DNA from: Microcaldota archaeon
GTDB taxonomy: Archaea > Micrarchaeota > Micrarchaeia > Micrarchaeales > Micrarchaeaceae
Direction: 5' to 3'
Length of the DNA: 43,984 nt
Assembly (NCBI GenBank): GCA_021834785.1
Contig: JAKBRJ010000005.1
Coordinates: forward strand, 1 to 43,984
This document shows, piece by piece, positions 34,416-42,525 of the stretch. A program made the translations under genes and the position numbers. The notes beneath the pieces are model-generated. The model did not search any database. It saw nothing but the letters and a program-made list of their open reading frames with translations, and was not told where the DNA came from. Within the stretch, counting starts at the first letter, position 1. Every line of letters starts with the position of its first letter.

Positions 34416-35392
34416 TGGCAATAGACCCCGAGGATATGCTCATATTCAAGGTACGGGAGGAGAAAGGAGAATTACCAATGCTTTCGAATGCAAAAAACCG
34501 GACGTCTAATCCTAGCACAACAGCTACGCCAAAAAAGAAGGTTGAGGCGCGCAATGAGGCAAAAAATGGCACCATTGTGCAGGCGCAGAAGACCAATGCA
34601 GCTACGTTCAATCCTGCAGCAGTAAATTCAAGTGTAGGGTATGTATCAAATGCGTCATCCTACAGGGAGGTAGCGGATGCGCTTATCACGGAGGGGGAAA
34701 ACGTAAAGGATTATATAGGGCATGGAACCAAAGGAGGGGAGACCAGATTTGAAACCGAAAGCAAAGAAGCAGCTATAGGATTGTCATGCGTATGGCACCC
34801 ATGGAGGCCTGCGTATGCCATATGCAGCTATTGCCATAGACCATTTTGTTTCGAGGATATAGTAGAAAGGAATGGGAGATATTACTGCTTGGAAGATGTT
34901 GACAAAGCAGAACCAGCAAAGGGATTGGAAAATATAACTTATAACAGATTGGGAATCATATCCGCAGCTATGTTTTCTGCGGCATTTGTGGCGTTCTTAC
35001 TGCTTGGGAGCAGCCAATTGGGATATGTGATAAATTTTGCGAATAAACTTGGATTTTTCACTTTCATGTCAAACATAAAGTTTGACTACATGTTTCCGAT
35101 TATAGCAGCCATAGTGGCATTTTTCGAATTGATTACAGGATTTATGGTTTTAATGCAGGCGCGCAAGGGTTTCGCCATAGGCATAGTTTCAGGATTCATA
35201 GCTGTCGCACTTTTTACCTACCAGTTTCTAGCTACAACCACACCGTACCTGCTTATTATAGATATATTGACTTTTGCAGGCATATTTTCCTTAGTGTATT
35301 CTAGGACCATAGACACAACAGCATCCGATGCATTATTGAGTGCGGAAAGCGCACCTGTACCTATGGAATTCGCCAATGTGGGAAGATTCTAA
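34415..35392 (+). CDS. B-box-like zinc protein with four membrane helices
   Basis: 325 residues. Residues 1-110 are polar and probably disordered (rich in Lys, Asn, Thr, Ala). Residues 125-165 hold CVWHPWRPAYAICSYCHRPF and FEDIVERNGRYYCLEDV, a B-box-like zinc fold. Four helices follow at about 180-200, 225-250, 255-275 and 280-300. This order, zinc module then membrane, recurs in archaea and suggests a membrane-tied binding protein. Start overlaps the eS26-like stop (TAATG). Its stop overlaps the bud32 stop. Confidence 0.65.
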   Translation: MAIDPEDMLIFKVREEKGELPMLSNAKNRTSNPSTTATPKKKVEARNEAKNGTIVQAQKTNAATFNPAAVNSSVGYVSNASSYREVADALITEGENVKDYIGHGTKGGETRFETESKEAAIGLSCVWHPWRPAYAICSYCHRPFCFEDIVERNGRYYCLEDVDKAEPAKGLENITYNRLGIISAAMFSAAFVAFLLLGSSQLGYVINFANKLGFFTFMSNIKFDYMFPIIAAIVAFFELITGFMVLMQARKGFAIGIVSGFIAVALFTYQFLATTTPYLLIIDILTFAGIFSLVYSRTIDTTASDALLSAESAPVPMEFANVGRF

Positions 35393-36006
35393 CGTAATGC
35401 ATGGTCCAACGACCTGTTTTGGTATCTGCCCCTTTGTTCTATCTCTTCAAGCTTTGCGATTACCTTGCCGGCACCCTTGAGATGGCGCCGGTAGCTTTCG
35501 ATGAATGCATGGTAATCTTTTTCAACAAGCGATCGTTTCATTAGAAGCAAATCTATTGCCTTGTCTTCGAGTGAAAATGTATATTCTGATAGCCCAAAAT
35601 CTATTACATGGACCTTCATGTTTTTATCGACAATTATATTTGCAGGGGTGTAATCCCCATGGGCTATCATAGACGAGTGAAGTATTGCAAGCTCAACGCC
35701 TATCCCATGCATTGCCTTGATGCTGCCTGCATGCCGCATCGCCAATATACGATCCAACCTTGTACCGGTTATTGCTTCCATGCATATGGCATACCTGCTT
35801 ACAAAGATGGGCTTCGGAGCTGATGCACCTCCAGATACTGCAAGATACAGCATTTTAGCCTCGTTTTTTGTGCGCGAAGTTCTTATGTTTTCGTATAGGC
35901 TCTTTTCCAGATATGGCTTTGCACGCCTGTATTTCAGGACAGCATCCAACCCCATAAATTTTAGCTTGAAGATATCAGCCTCTGCGCCTTCTGCAATCTT
36001 CTTCAT
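35389..36006 (-). CDS. bud32: KEOPS kinase/ATPase Bud32
   Basis: 205 residues. MKKIAEGAEADIFKLKF is the glycine-loop part, VLKYRRAKPYLEKSL has the lysine and R-K-x-Y-R-like stretch, AHGDYTPANIIV is the catalytic loop, and VIDFGLSEYTFSLEDKAIDL has the DFG and the ED-K-A-D segment of this family. It switches Kae1 on in making t6A on tRNA. It begins one base after the kae1 stop; in many archaea the two are fused, here they are separate. Confidence 0.93.
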   Translation of the reverse strand: MKKIAEGAEADIFKLKFMGLDAVLKYRRAKPYLEKSLYENIRTSRTKNEAKMLYLAVSGGASAPKPIFVSRYAICMEAITGTRLDRILAMRHAGSIKAMHGIGVELAILHSSMIAHGDYTPANIIVDKNMKVHVIDFGLSEYTFSLEDKAIDLLLMKRSLVEKDYHAFIESYRRHLKGAGKVIAKLEEIEQRGRYQNRSLDHALR

Positions 36007-36007
36007 T

Positions 36008-36985
36008 CTACCACGTTATACGTACAGTGTCTGCACGATATCTTTGCTGCACGTTGCAATCTTTATCCTTTATTTTAGCTCCTGACATGTGCATTTTTTC
36101 AGCGACAAGGGCTATCATTGCACCATTATCAGCATTATACTCGTTTGAGGCAACATAGAATTTAGCTTTGTGCATATGCGTCATTCCTTTAAGCATAGCT
36201 GCAAGCCTGGCACTTTGAGCCACCCCTCCGCACACCGTCAATTCCTTTTTTGACGTCAACATCAATGCCCTTTCGGTTGCCTCTGAAAGCATTGAAAAGG
36301 CGGTTTCCTGCAGGGAAAATGCTACATCTTTACTGCTTTCCTTATCCAGCATCTTTACAGCGTTGGTAAGCAATCCGGTAAACGTGAAATCCATGCCCTT
36401 TACATTATATGGCATGCTTATGTATTTACCTCCTTCTGCAAGTTTTGCGACGCTTGAGCCCCATGCGGGGTTCAGATTAGCAGCTCTGGCAAAATTGTCA
36501 AGCATATTCCCTACGCCTATATCGAATGTCTCTCCGTATACCGTATAATGCTTGAATGGAGATGCAACAACACCTAGAATCTGCGAATTGCCCCCGCTCA
36601 CATACAATGCCAGCGGATCCTTGAATCTAGATAGATGTTTTGTAACCTCTATGTGCGCTATGGCATGGTTGACAGGATATATAGGTATGTGGAGTTTGTT
36701 TGCCAATGTTTTGGCAGCAAGTTCGCCGACACGGAGGCATGGCCCTATCCCAGGCCCTTTGGTATATCCTATCGAATCGATATCATGCAGCGATATGCCT
36801 GCATACGTTAAGGAATCTTCTATCACAGCGTAAGAGGCATCGGAATGGTGGTCTGCAACTTTCCTAGGTATCATGCCTTTATCGGATATTGCATACATGT
36901 CCTTTTTGTTGGATAGGAACTTTCCATTATCAACTATGCCTACCCCAAATGTATGCGCACTGCTTTCTATGCCCAAAGTGACCAT
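36008..36985 (-). CDS. kae1: tRNA threonylcarbamoyladenosine synthase Kae1
   Basis: 325 residues from the ATG at 36985 (MVTLGIESSAHTFGVGIVDN); a few earlier codons are open. HAIAHIEVTKH has the metal-binding HxxxH, YVSGGNSQIL is the ASKHA phosphate loop, and VCGGVAQSARL and the NADNGAMIALVA end are typical. It moves the threonylcarbamoyl group to A37 of ANN-decoding tRNAs. Operon with bud32. Confidence 0.95.
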   Translation of the reverse strand: MVTLGIESSAHTFGVGIVDNGKFLSNKKDMYAISDKGMIPRKVADHHSDASYAVIEDSLTYAGISLHDIDSIGYTKGPGIGPCLRVGELAAKTLANKLHIPIYPVNHAIAHIEVTKHLSRFKDPLALYVSGGNSQILGVVASPFKHYTVYGETFDIGVGNMLDNFARAANLNPAWGSSVAKLAEGGKYISMPYNVKGMDFTFTGLLTNAVKMLDKESSKDVAFSLQETAFSMLSEATERALMLTSKKELTVCGGVAQSARLAAMLKGMTHMHKAKFYVASNEYNADNGAMIALVAEKMHMSGAKIKDKDCNVQQRYRADTVRITW

Positions 36986-37057
36986 GCATAAGGATTGCAT
37001 TGAGCATTTTTATATTTTTTGCTGTCCCATAAACGAATGCGAAAGAAAAAGAATGTG

Positions 37058-37339
37058 CTATTTCTTATTCAAGGCCTTTTTTATTTCGGCAAATTGTTCA
37101 TCTATGTTTTCCAGCGCCTTTTCTACCGCTTCCATTGCCTTTTTCTTGTTCGTCTTTACAACAAGTATGGGCTTGCCAACTTCAGGGTGGTCTTTCTTAA
37201 CGCCTGCAAATTCCACATCCGGGTTGTTCAGAAGCTCGCTCGCAATTAGATCAGGCATTGTGAGGTCGCCAGACTGGAATTCTATCATAAGTTCCTTGTT
37301 TTCATTCTTTATTATTTGTAGTTCCATCTTCTCACTCAA
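37058..37339 (-). CDS. rpoL: RNA polymerase subunit L (Rpb11-like)
   Basis: 93 residues with the alpha-type dimer fold: MELQIIKNENKELMIEFQSG, LIASELLNNPDVEFAGVKKDHP and a long C-terminal helix. Partner of RpoD in RNA polymerase assembly. ATGA overlap with csl4 couples polymerase and exosome expression. Confidence 0.92.
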   Translation of the reverse strand: MSEKMELQIIKNENKELMIEFQSGDLTMPDLIASELLNNPDVEFAGVKKDHPEVGKPILVVKTNKKKAMEAVEKALENIDEQFAEIKKALNKK

Positions 37340-37947
37340 ATCTTAGTATTTTCTTCCAATATCCCTTTTATTTTGTTGAAATCGCCATATGCTGAGCTTA
37401 CCTTTCTAAATTCGGTATGCTTGCATTCTTTGCATTGGAGCACATTCCTTTTACTTCCCAATGACAGCGGATTGTTGCATACCTCGCAATTTGAATATAC
37501 TACGCCGGCGATATCCTCCATTATGCCCATGGTATATACGTCGGGATCATTGAAAAGGATCTTTGCTAGGACTATGTCGCCGAGCTTGCACGGCTTCATT
37601 ATCTCGTCATTTCGCGGCGGCCTTGGGCCCCTTCTTGGAAGCACGATTTTTCCATCCTTTGGAGCGAAGAATTCCTTATCATCGAATTCCAAGTCGTCAA
37701 GCTTTAGGAATATGACGCTCTTCAAATCGCCCACTACTGAACCTATGGCGTACATACCCTTCTTCAATTTTTTTATCTTGCGTCCTACTACCCTAACGGC
37801 GATCTTGCCCTCAGCTATTTCCTTTACGCCTATTCCTGATGAGTACACTATCCCTTCTTCTGCGAATGCGTTGCCGGCAGGCAAATATTCTTCCTCTGTA
37901 GACAGCCGGTCTCCAGGCATTAACAACAATTTTTCATCTTCGCTCAT
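37336..37947 (-). CDS. csl4: Exosome RNA-binding subunit Csl4
   Basis: 203 residues. N-terminal MPGDRLSTEEEYLPAGNAFA, the S1 domain (CKLGDIVLAKI to VVYSNCE) and a zinc ribbon CEVCNNPL...CKECKHTEF. It caps the phosphorolytic exosome and can bring in partners. First gene of the csl4-rpoL pair; a palindromic CTCTTTATAAAGAG at 37954 may hold its TATA box. Confidence 0.93.
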   Translation of the reverse strand: MSEDEKLLLMPGDRLSTEEEYLPAGNAFAEEGIVYSSGIGVKEIAEGKIAVRVVGRKIKKLKKGMYAIGSVVGDLKSVIFLKLDDLEFDDKEFFAPKDGKIVLPRRGPRPPRNDEIMKPCKLGDIVLAKILFNDPDVYTMGIMEDIAGVVYSNCEVCNNPLSLGSKRNVLQCKECKHTEFRKVSSAYGDFNKIKGILEENTKI

Positions 37948-38115
37948 TATCTCAACTCTTTATAAAGAGAAATATTAAGGATTAATCAACATTAAGGAAT
38001 ATAATTGTTTTTGTTTTGCACCTTTTTAAGCCTTTCCAGGCATCTGCAAAAAGGGCATGCAAAAATCCCATGCCGTTCCAATGCCATTTATACTTATTTG
38101 GGCAAATAATGGTTT

Positions 38116-38844
38116 ATGGAAGGCAAGCAGTCAGTGGAGATAAATGGGAGGAATTTTGGCGTTAGGCTCATAAGGGCAAAACTGAGGAACTCGTATGCCA
38201 AGGTTGATGGGGATTGCATAGTAATAAAAATACCTTATATGATGGATGCCGTGACTTCCGAAAAGACTGCAAACGGGCTATATAAGCGAATTGTAAAGGC
38301 GCTGCAAAGGAACCCAGGAAGGTTCCTTGAAAATAGGCTGGAATTCTGTGATGGGCAGGTTACGCGCGCACTGGGGCGCGAATTTTTAATAAAGGTAGAG
38401 CCCAAAAAAGCAAAAAATGGATCTGTAAAGGTGGATGGCAACAGATTGGCGATAAAGATACCGCAAAACATGGAAGCGCATACTGAAAGGGATATGGTAT
38501 CAAAACTTGCGGTAAAAGGCATAAGCATGGCTGTCCTTCCGCTCGTAGATGCAAGAATAACTGCTTTGAATGACGCGCATTTCAATTCCATACTGAAAGG
38601 CACGCGCATCAACAATAGCAAACGGGTATGGGGATCGTGCTCGCCTGAAAACGTGATAACCTTGAACTTCAAACTGCTGTATTCCCCTCCTGAAATAATG
38701 GATTATGTAATAGTCCATGAATTATGCCATACGAAGATAAAGTCCCACTCAAAAAGATTTTGGAAAGCAGTAGCTAATGTGATCCCTGATTATAAGAAAA
38801 AGAAAAAATGGCTGCGCGAATCCTCATACCTGATAAAAAGCTAA
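38116..38844 (+). CDS. YgjP-type (DUF45) zinc metallopeptidase-like protein
   Basis: 242 residues. VWGSCSPENVITLNFKL and VIVHELCHTKIKSHSKRFW give the HExxH motif plus the third His of this SprT/WLM-like family. The first part is a beta-rich domain split by a Lys-rich linker. Its role is not settled; some relatives act on nucleotides or unknown proteins. A TATA-like ATTTATACTTA lies about 30 bases before the ATG. Confidence 0.85.
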   Translation: MEGKQSVEINGRNFGVRLIRAKLRNSYAKVDGDCIVIKIPYMMDAVTSEKTANGLYKRIVKALQRNPGRFLENRLEFCDGQVTRALGREFLIKVEPKKAKNGSVKVDGNRLAIKIPQNMEAHTERDMVSKLAVKGISMAVLPLVDARITALNDAHFNSILKGTRINNSKRVWGSCSPENVITLNFKLLYSPPEIMDYVIVHELCHTKIKSHSKRFWKAVANVIPDYKKKKKWLRESSYLIKS

Positions 38845-38846
38845 AA

Positions 38847-38863
38847 GGTGCATTTAATGCACC
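38847..38863. terminator. Hairpin terminator between YgjP and the stalk operon
   Basis: GGTGCAT (38847-38853), TTA, ATGCACC is a perfect 7-bp hairpin between convergent stops. On the minus strand TTTTAGCTTTTT follows, so it most likely ends the uL1-uL10-P1 operon. Confidence 0.65.
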
Positions 38864-38873
38864 TCTAGGCGAT

Positions 38874-39173
38874 TTAACCGAAAAGGCTCGCTAGTCCTCC
38901 CGCTGCTTCTTCTTCATTTTTCTTTTCTTCCTTTGCTTCCTTCTTCGGCGCGGCTTCAGCATGATGTGCCGGAGCAGCTGCAGCTTGTACCTGCATGTTC
39001 TGCGCGTTCTTTATTATGTCCTTTATGTCTACATCCTTCAAGGATGCCACTACTGCTTTGGCCCTAGCTTCATCTGGGGTAAAGCCCGCTGCTTTCACTA
39101 CGTCCATCAGTTCTTGCTCTGTTACAGGTTTTCCTGCTGCATCAATAAGCAATGCTGCATATACATATTCCAT
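38874..39173 (-). CDS. rpl12: Ribosomal stalk protein P1 (aL12)
   Basis: 99 residues from the ATG at 39173 (MEYVYAALLIDAAGKPVTEQ). Helical dimer domain, Ala/Lys/Glu hinge (AAAPAHHAEAAPKKEAKEEK) and the conserved end GGLASLFG that binds translation GTPases. Last gene of the uL1-uL10-P1 operon. Confidence 0.96.
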   Translation of the reverse strand: MEYVYAALLIDAAGKPVTEQELMDVVKAAGFTPDEARAKAVVASLKDVDIKDIIKNAQNMQVQAAAAPAHHAEAAPKKEAKEEKKNEEEAAGGLASLFG

Positions 39174-39210
39174 GTTTTTCACCTACATTAGTATCATTTA
39201 TTCAATAGAC

Positions 39211-40044
39211 TTATTCAGGCACAATGTTATTTATTGTTGACGCTTGAAGCACCGCGTTGGCAAGGAGCTTGTCGATTATGCCTGAATCGTAAAGCTTTGC
39301 CTCTACCCCTACGTGCAATGCACTCAGGTATGCGTCTGTAACTAATTTCTTTATTGTATACTTGTTAACTATTTTTGCCTTGAAGCTCAATTCAAGCGCC
39401 TCTGCAAATGCATGCGCAATGTCTTTCGACAGTTGCTCCGCATTCATGCTCAATGCGTCCTGCCTGAAGATCAAGCCCCCTGAAAGCAAAGCTTTCGGAG
39501 CTATATATGCAGTGAACGGCATTACTTCGAGCGTATGAAGCGCCTTTGCTATCGACAAGCTTATCTGGCTGCCTTTTGCCACCAGCACCTTGTCCTTGGC
39601 TATAAGCACCTTACCTTTATCCATCTTTACATCTATCCCTGCACTCTTTAGCTCTGTTACTGCCTGCCCGGGCTGAAGCGATGTCTCTCCTGCGCTTATC
39701 ACTATATCTTCCGGCGCTATCTGCTTTGGCTTTGCAGCTAGCTTAAGCGATTTCGACTTGAATAACTTATTCAGCTCGAACGGGTCCTCATTGCTAAGCA
39801 ATATTGCAGATGTGCCTTTGAGTTCTTTGACCAACGGCTTTGTCCTTTCGCTGCTTTCCAATATCATTTCCATAAAATTTTTCCTTCCCGTCATAAACCT
39901 GACCTTCTCCCTCATCGAGTTCCTAGACGACTGCAACAGCCTGTCAGGTATGTGGTCAAGTTCGACTACGCCTATAACCTTATAGGCATCAAGCGCCTTC
40001 TTCCCCTCATCAACGAATTTGATTTTCTGTTCTTTTGTAAGCAT
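39211..40044 (-). CDS. rpl10: Ribosomal protein uL10 (P0), C-terminally short
   Basis: 277 residues; most archaeal P0 proteins have about 310-340. The RNA-binding part (LLQSSRNSMREKVRFMTGRK), domain II and the first spine helices that bind P1 dimers (YTIKKLVTDAYLSALHVGVE, LANAVLQASTINNI) are present. The last spine helix, the acidic hinge and the GLxxLFG end are absent and a stop follows directly. It should still anchor fewer P1 dimers. Confidence 0.92.
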   Translation of the reverse strand: MLTKEQKIKFVDEGKKALDAYKVIGVVELDHIPDRLLQSSRNSMREKVRFMTGRKNFMEMILESSERTKPLVKELKGTSAILLSNEDPFELNKLFKSKSLKLAAKPKQIAPEDIVISAGETSLQPGQAVTELKSAGIDVKMDKGKVLIAKDKVLVAKGSQISLSIAKALHTLEVMPFTAYIAPKALLSGGLIFRQDALSMNAEQLSKDIAHAFAEALELSFKAKIVNKYTIKKLVTDAYLSALHVGVEAKLYDSGIIDKLLANAVLQASTINNIVPE

Positions 40045-40054
40045 AAAAACACCT

Positions 40055-40687
40055 TCAGACTATGCGCAATGGTTTGCTCATCGTGAGCTTTACATACGCA
40101 GATTTTATATTTGCCTTTCCTACCTTCTTCGCCAGAGCATTTATTACCTCATCTATATTCGATGAAATGTCTTCCGGCTTCATGCCTTCTGTGCCGACCA
40201 GGCAGTGTATCGTAGGAAGATATTTGCCTTTGCTCCTTAAGTATATTGATTTGCTTATGTTGCTTATCACTGCAGATACGTCTTCGCCTATTAAAGGCCT
40301 TGGTATCTTGTTCTTCGGACCGAGGAACTGTCCCAACGATTTAGCTATTTGGGGCATCATGCTGGGCTGCGCCACGAGTTCGTAGTTCAGCAGGTCTGCC
40401 ATCTGCGCCTTATTTGAGCTCAACGATTGCAGCTGCGAACTTGGTATAACCCTTGCACCGGCAGCAGTGGCCTTTTCAGCCAGTTTTGTATCGTCTGCAA
40501 ACACTATGGCCTTGCTGTCCCTTCCTTTTCCATGTGGTAATTTTACCTCAAGATTTAATCTGTTATCCTGCTTTGTAAAATCTATGCCCTTGAAATTCAC
40601 GGCAAGCTCTACGCTCTGGGTGAACTTTCTCTTTCCTTTATTTTCTTCGATAAAGGTTTTCAATTTGCTTAAAGACTCTTCTTCCAT
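40055..40687 (-). CDS. rpl1: Ribosomal protein uL1
   Basis: 210 residues. FTQSVELAVNFKGIDFTKQD, the central VAQPSMMPQIAKSLGQFLGPKNKIP and the C-terminal IKSAYVKLTMSKPLRIV fit uL1, which forms the movable L1 stalk. It starts the operon with a strong GGAGGG. In several archaea uL1 also binds its own mRNA. uL11, its common neighbour, is not here. Confidence 0.96.
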   Translation of the reverse strand: MEEESLSKLKTFIEENKGKRKFTQSVELAVNFKGIDFTKQDNRLNLEVKLPHGKGRDSKAIVFADDTKLAEKATAAGARVIPSSQLQSLSSNKAQMADLLNYELVAQPSMMPQIAKSLGQFLGPKNKIPRPLIGEDVSAVISNISKSIYLRSKGKYLPTIHCLVGTEGMKPEDISSNIDEVINALAKKVGKANIKSAYVKLTMSKPLRIV

Positions 40688-40698
40688 AATAATCCCTC

Positions 40699-40712
40699 CT
40701 GCAATGCTGCAG
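40699..40712 (-). promoter_or_regulatory. Hairpin next to the uL1 ribosome-binding site
   Basis: On the minus strand CTGCA, GCAT, TGCAG forms a 5-bp hairpin whose last bases run into GGAGGG. A TATA box at 40733-40745 predicts a leader of about 28 bases that contains this hairpin. It could control access to the start. Confidence 0.35.
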
Positions 40713-40760
40713 TAACTGCGGGAAAAGCAGTAGATTATTTATATAATGAAAATTTAAAAA

Positions 40761-40781
40761 GGTTTGCATGCATGGCAAACC
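40761..40781 (-). terminator. Hairpin terminator of the DUF302 gene
   Basis: GGTTTGC (40761-40767) pairs with GCAAACC (40775-40781) around ATGCATG. On the minus strand it is followed by TTTTTAAATTTT, a classic stem plus U-run about 55 bases after the DUF302 stop. Confidence 0.65.
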
Positions 40782-40835
40782 AAATTGCGATGCTGCCATC
40801 TATTGCATATGCGTTGCTGCAAAATAATGCCTGCC

Positions 40836-41207
40836 TTAATCGGTCACCCTAATGACACCCATTATTTTATTGAATATGCTGTCAAGTTCGTTTAGTACGT
40901 TTATGTTCCACTTGGAAAATATTTCTGAAGGCTTATAATATTCAACATGCGTCCCATCGTTATCATCGAATATGTATATCCTTAAAGGCGGCTCTATCCC
41001 TGCCTTTATATTCGCATTGAAAAGCATTTTTGCATACTTTGGAGAAAATACTTCAAGTATTGCGTTGCCACGTATGTCCATGCCTATTTTCTTCAGGTTT
41101 GCCTGTGCGTCTATTTTTGAGACTATCCCAAGACCGTTAGCCTTTACGGCATCTTCCAATGCATCCATTGTTTCTTTAAAACCAAACTTTGATTTTATTA
41201 GTTCCAT
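40836..41207 (-). CDS. DUF302 family protein
   Basis: 123 residues. FGFKETMDALEDAVKANGLG, ILEVFSPKYAKMLFNANIKA and PPLRIYIFDDNDGTHVEYYK match DUF302, a small alpha/beta fold common in bacteria and archaea with no settled function, often linked to metals or redox stress. It has its own promoter and terminator. Confidence 0.85.
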   Translation of the reverse strand: MELIKSKFGFKETMDALEDAVKANGLGIVSKIDAQANLKKIGMDIRGNAILEVFSPKYAKMLFNANIKAGIEPPLRIYIFDDNDGTHVEYYKPSEIFSKWNINVLNELDSIFNKIMGVIRVTD

Positions 41208-41395
41208 TGAATCTATTTCAAATCAGGTTAAAAGTATTTAATATTTGCAGGGATATTTCGATAACGCAGTAAATGTCAGATAGTTTACGATTATGGTGCA
41301 TTTTTCGAGCAGGGCGCTTAGGTCTTGCATTGTCAATGCCGTAAAATTCCGTTAGGATAATGTTTTTATATCTTTAAGTTAAGAATATAGTTGAG

Positions 41396-41605
41396 GTGCT
41401 TATTATTAACGCAAAAGACATGCGAGCATTGACAAGCGATAACCTGAAGTCAAAACTTGACGAGTTAAGGATAGAGTTAGCCATAGAGAAAAGAAAGGTC
41501 GCGTCAACTGGAGTTGCCAGCAAAGTAGTCAAGACCAAGGATATAAGGAGGACCATAGCTAGGATAAACACTATCCTTAATGAAAGGGGTGCATTGGGTA
41601 AATGA
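41396..41605 (+). CDS. rpl29: Ribosomal protein uL29
   Basis: 69 residues, two helices (NAKDMRALTSDNLKSKLDEL, DIRRTIARINTILNERG). No ATG fits: GTG at 41396 is the best start, about 27 bases after the TTTTTATATC box, so the mRNA may be leaderless. In most archaea uL29-sui1 sits inside the S10 cluster; here the pair stands apart. The aSUI1 start overlaps its stop (ATGA). Confidence 0.92.
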   Translation: MLIINAKDMRALTSDNLKSKLDELRIELAIEKRKVASTGVASKVVKTKDIRRTIARINTILNERGALGK

Positions 41606-41907
41606 CAGAAATTTGCCCAAAATGCGGGCTTCCTAAAGAAATATGCGTTTGTGATGTTTTAGACAAAGAAACGGAGGGCAGGATAAAGGTTTATACGAAG
41701 AAGGCCAAGTTCAACAAGATAGTCACTATAGTTGAAGGCATAACTCCCGATGATATAGAGAATATAACAAAGGACCTTAAGCGCACCCTGGCATGCGGAG
41801 GCACACATAAGGACGAGGTTATAGAGCTTCAGGGCGCACACAAGGACAAGGTAAAGAAGGCTCTTATAAACATAGGCTACAAAGAGATGAACATAGACGT
41901 ATCTTGA
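41602..41907 (+). CDS. Translation initiation factor aSUI1 (aIF1)
   Basis: 101 residues. N-terminal CPKCGLPKEICVC zinc-type ribbon, then the SUI1 domain: KKAKFNKIVTIVEGI, LKRTLACGGTHKDEVIELQG, IGYKEMNIDVS. It checks start codons on the 30S subunit. Coupled to uL29. Confidence 0.95.
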   Translation: MTEICPKCGLPKEICVCDVLDKETEGRIKVYTKKAKFNKIVTIVEGITPDDIENITKDLKRTLACGGTHKDEVIELQGAHKDKVKKALINIGYKEMNIDVS

Positions 41908-41962
41908 TTTTCTTTATGCTTATGCTTCTATGGATTTTATATAAGCAATCCAGCCTGATTTT

Positions 41963-42511
41963 ATGAAGGAGGGCATACGCACTATAGGCATAGCAAGCGG
42001 ACCGATAGGCAGAAAGAGCACTGTCGTCTTCGGCATAATAATAAGGAGCGGCATAATAGAGGGCGCGCTTTCTACCCGCGTAGATGTAAACGGATGCGAT
42101 GGTACGCGGAAGATACTGCACATGATATCCAGATCCCGATTTAAAGCCCAGATAAAAGCGATAGCATTGAATGGCATAGCCATAGCTGGCTTGAATATCA
42201 TTGATGTTAAAAAGTTGGAGGACAAATTAGGCATTAGGGTATTTGTAATAACTAGGAAGAAGCCACGAGTTGCGAAGCTTGTCCACGCACTTGAAAAATT
42301 TTCTGCTGCAAATGGGTTAGAGAGCGGAGCGCAGGTAAAAATAATAAAAGACTTCTCTAAAAACAACCCCAGAAGATTAGGAGCATTTTATGTGCAAGGA
42401 AGTTCTATTGACGATGCAAAAAATATAGCCCCGATGCTTTTTGAGGCCGTAAGGGCATCGCACATAATAGCAAGGGCAGCAGCTGCCGGAGAATCGAAAG
42501 GCAGGATATGA
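41963..42511 (+). CDS. DUF99 family protein
   Basis: 182 residues. GIRTIGIASGPIGRKSTVVF, VDVNGCDGTRKILHMI, ALNGIAIAGLNIIDVKKL and VITRKKPR follow the archaeal DUF99/UPF0215 family, which is related in fold to endonuclease V. The usual D-G-x-D-A-T is N-G-C-D-G-T here, so catalysis is uncertain. Shows a TATA-like TTTTATATAA about 30 bases before the ATG. Confidence 0.82.
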   Translation: MKEGIRTIGIASGPIGRKSTVVFGIIIRSGIIEGALSTRVDVNGCDGTRKILHMISRSRFKAQIKAIALNGIAIAGLNIIDVKKLEDKLGIRVFVITRKKPRVAKLVHALEKFSAANGLESGAQVKIIKDFSKNNPRRLGAFYVQGSSIDDAKNIAPMLFEAVRASHIIARAAAAGESKGRI

Positions 42512-42525
42512 AGTTGCGGTTTGAC

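Noticed and set aside
40715..40731. Second hairpin (ACTGC/GCAGT) as part of a uL1 mRNA autoregulation site
   Set aside because: It lies between the TATA box and the expected transcription start, so it is probably not in the mRNA.
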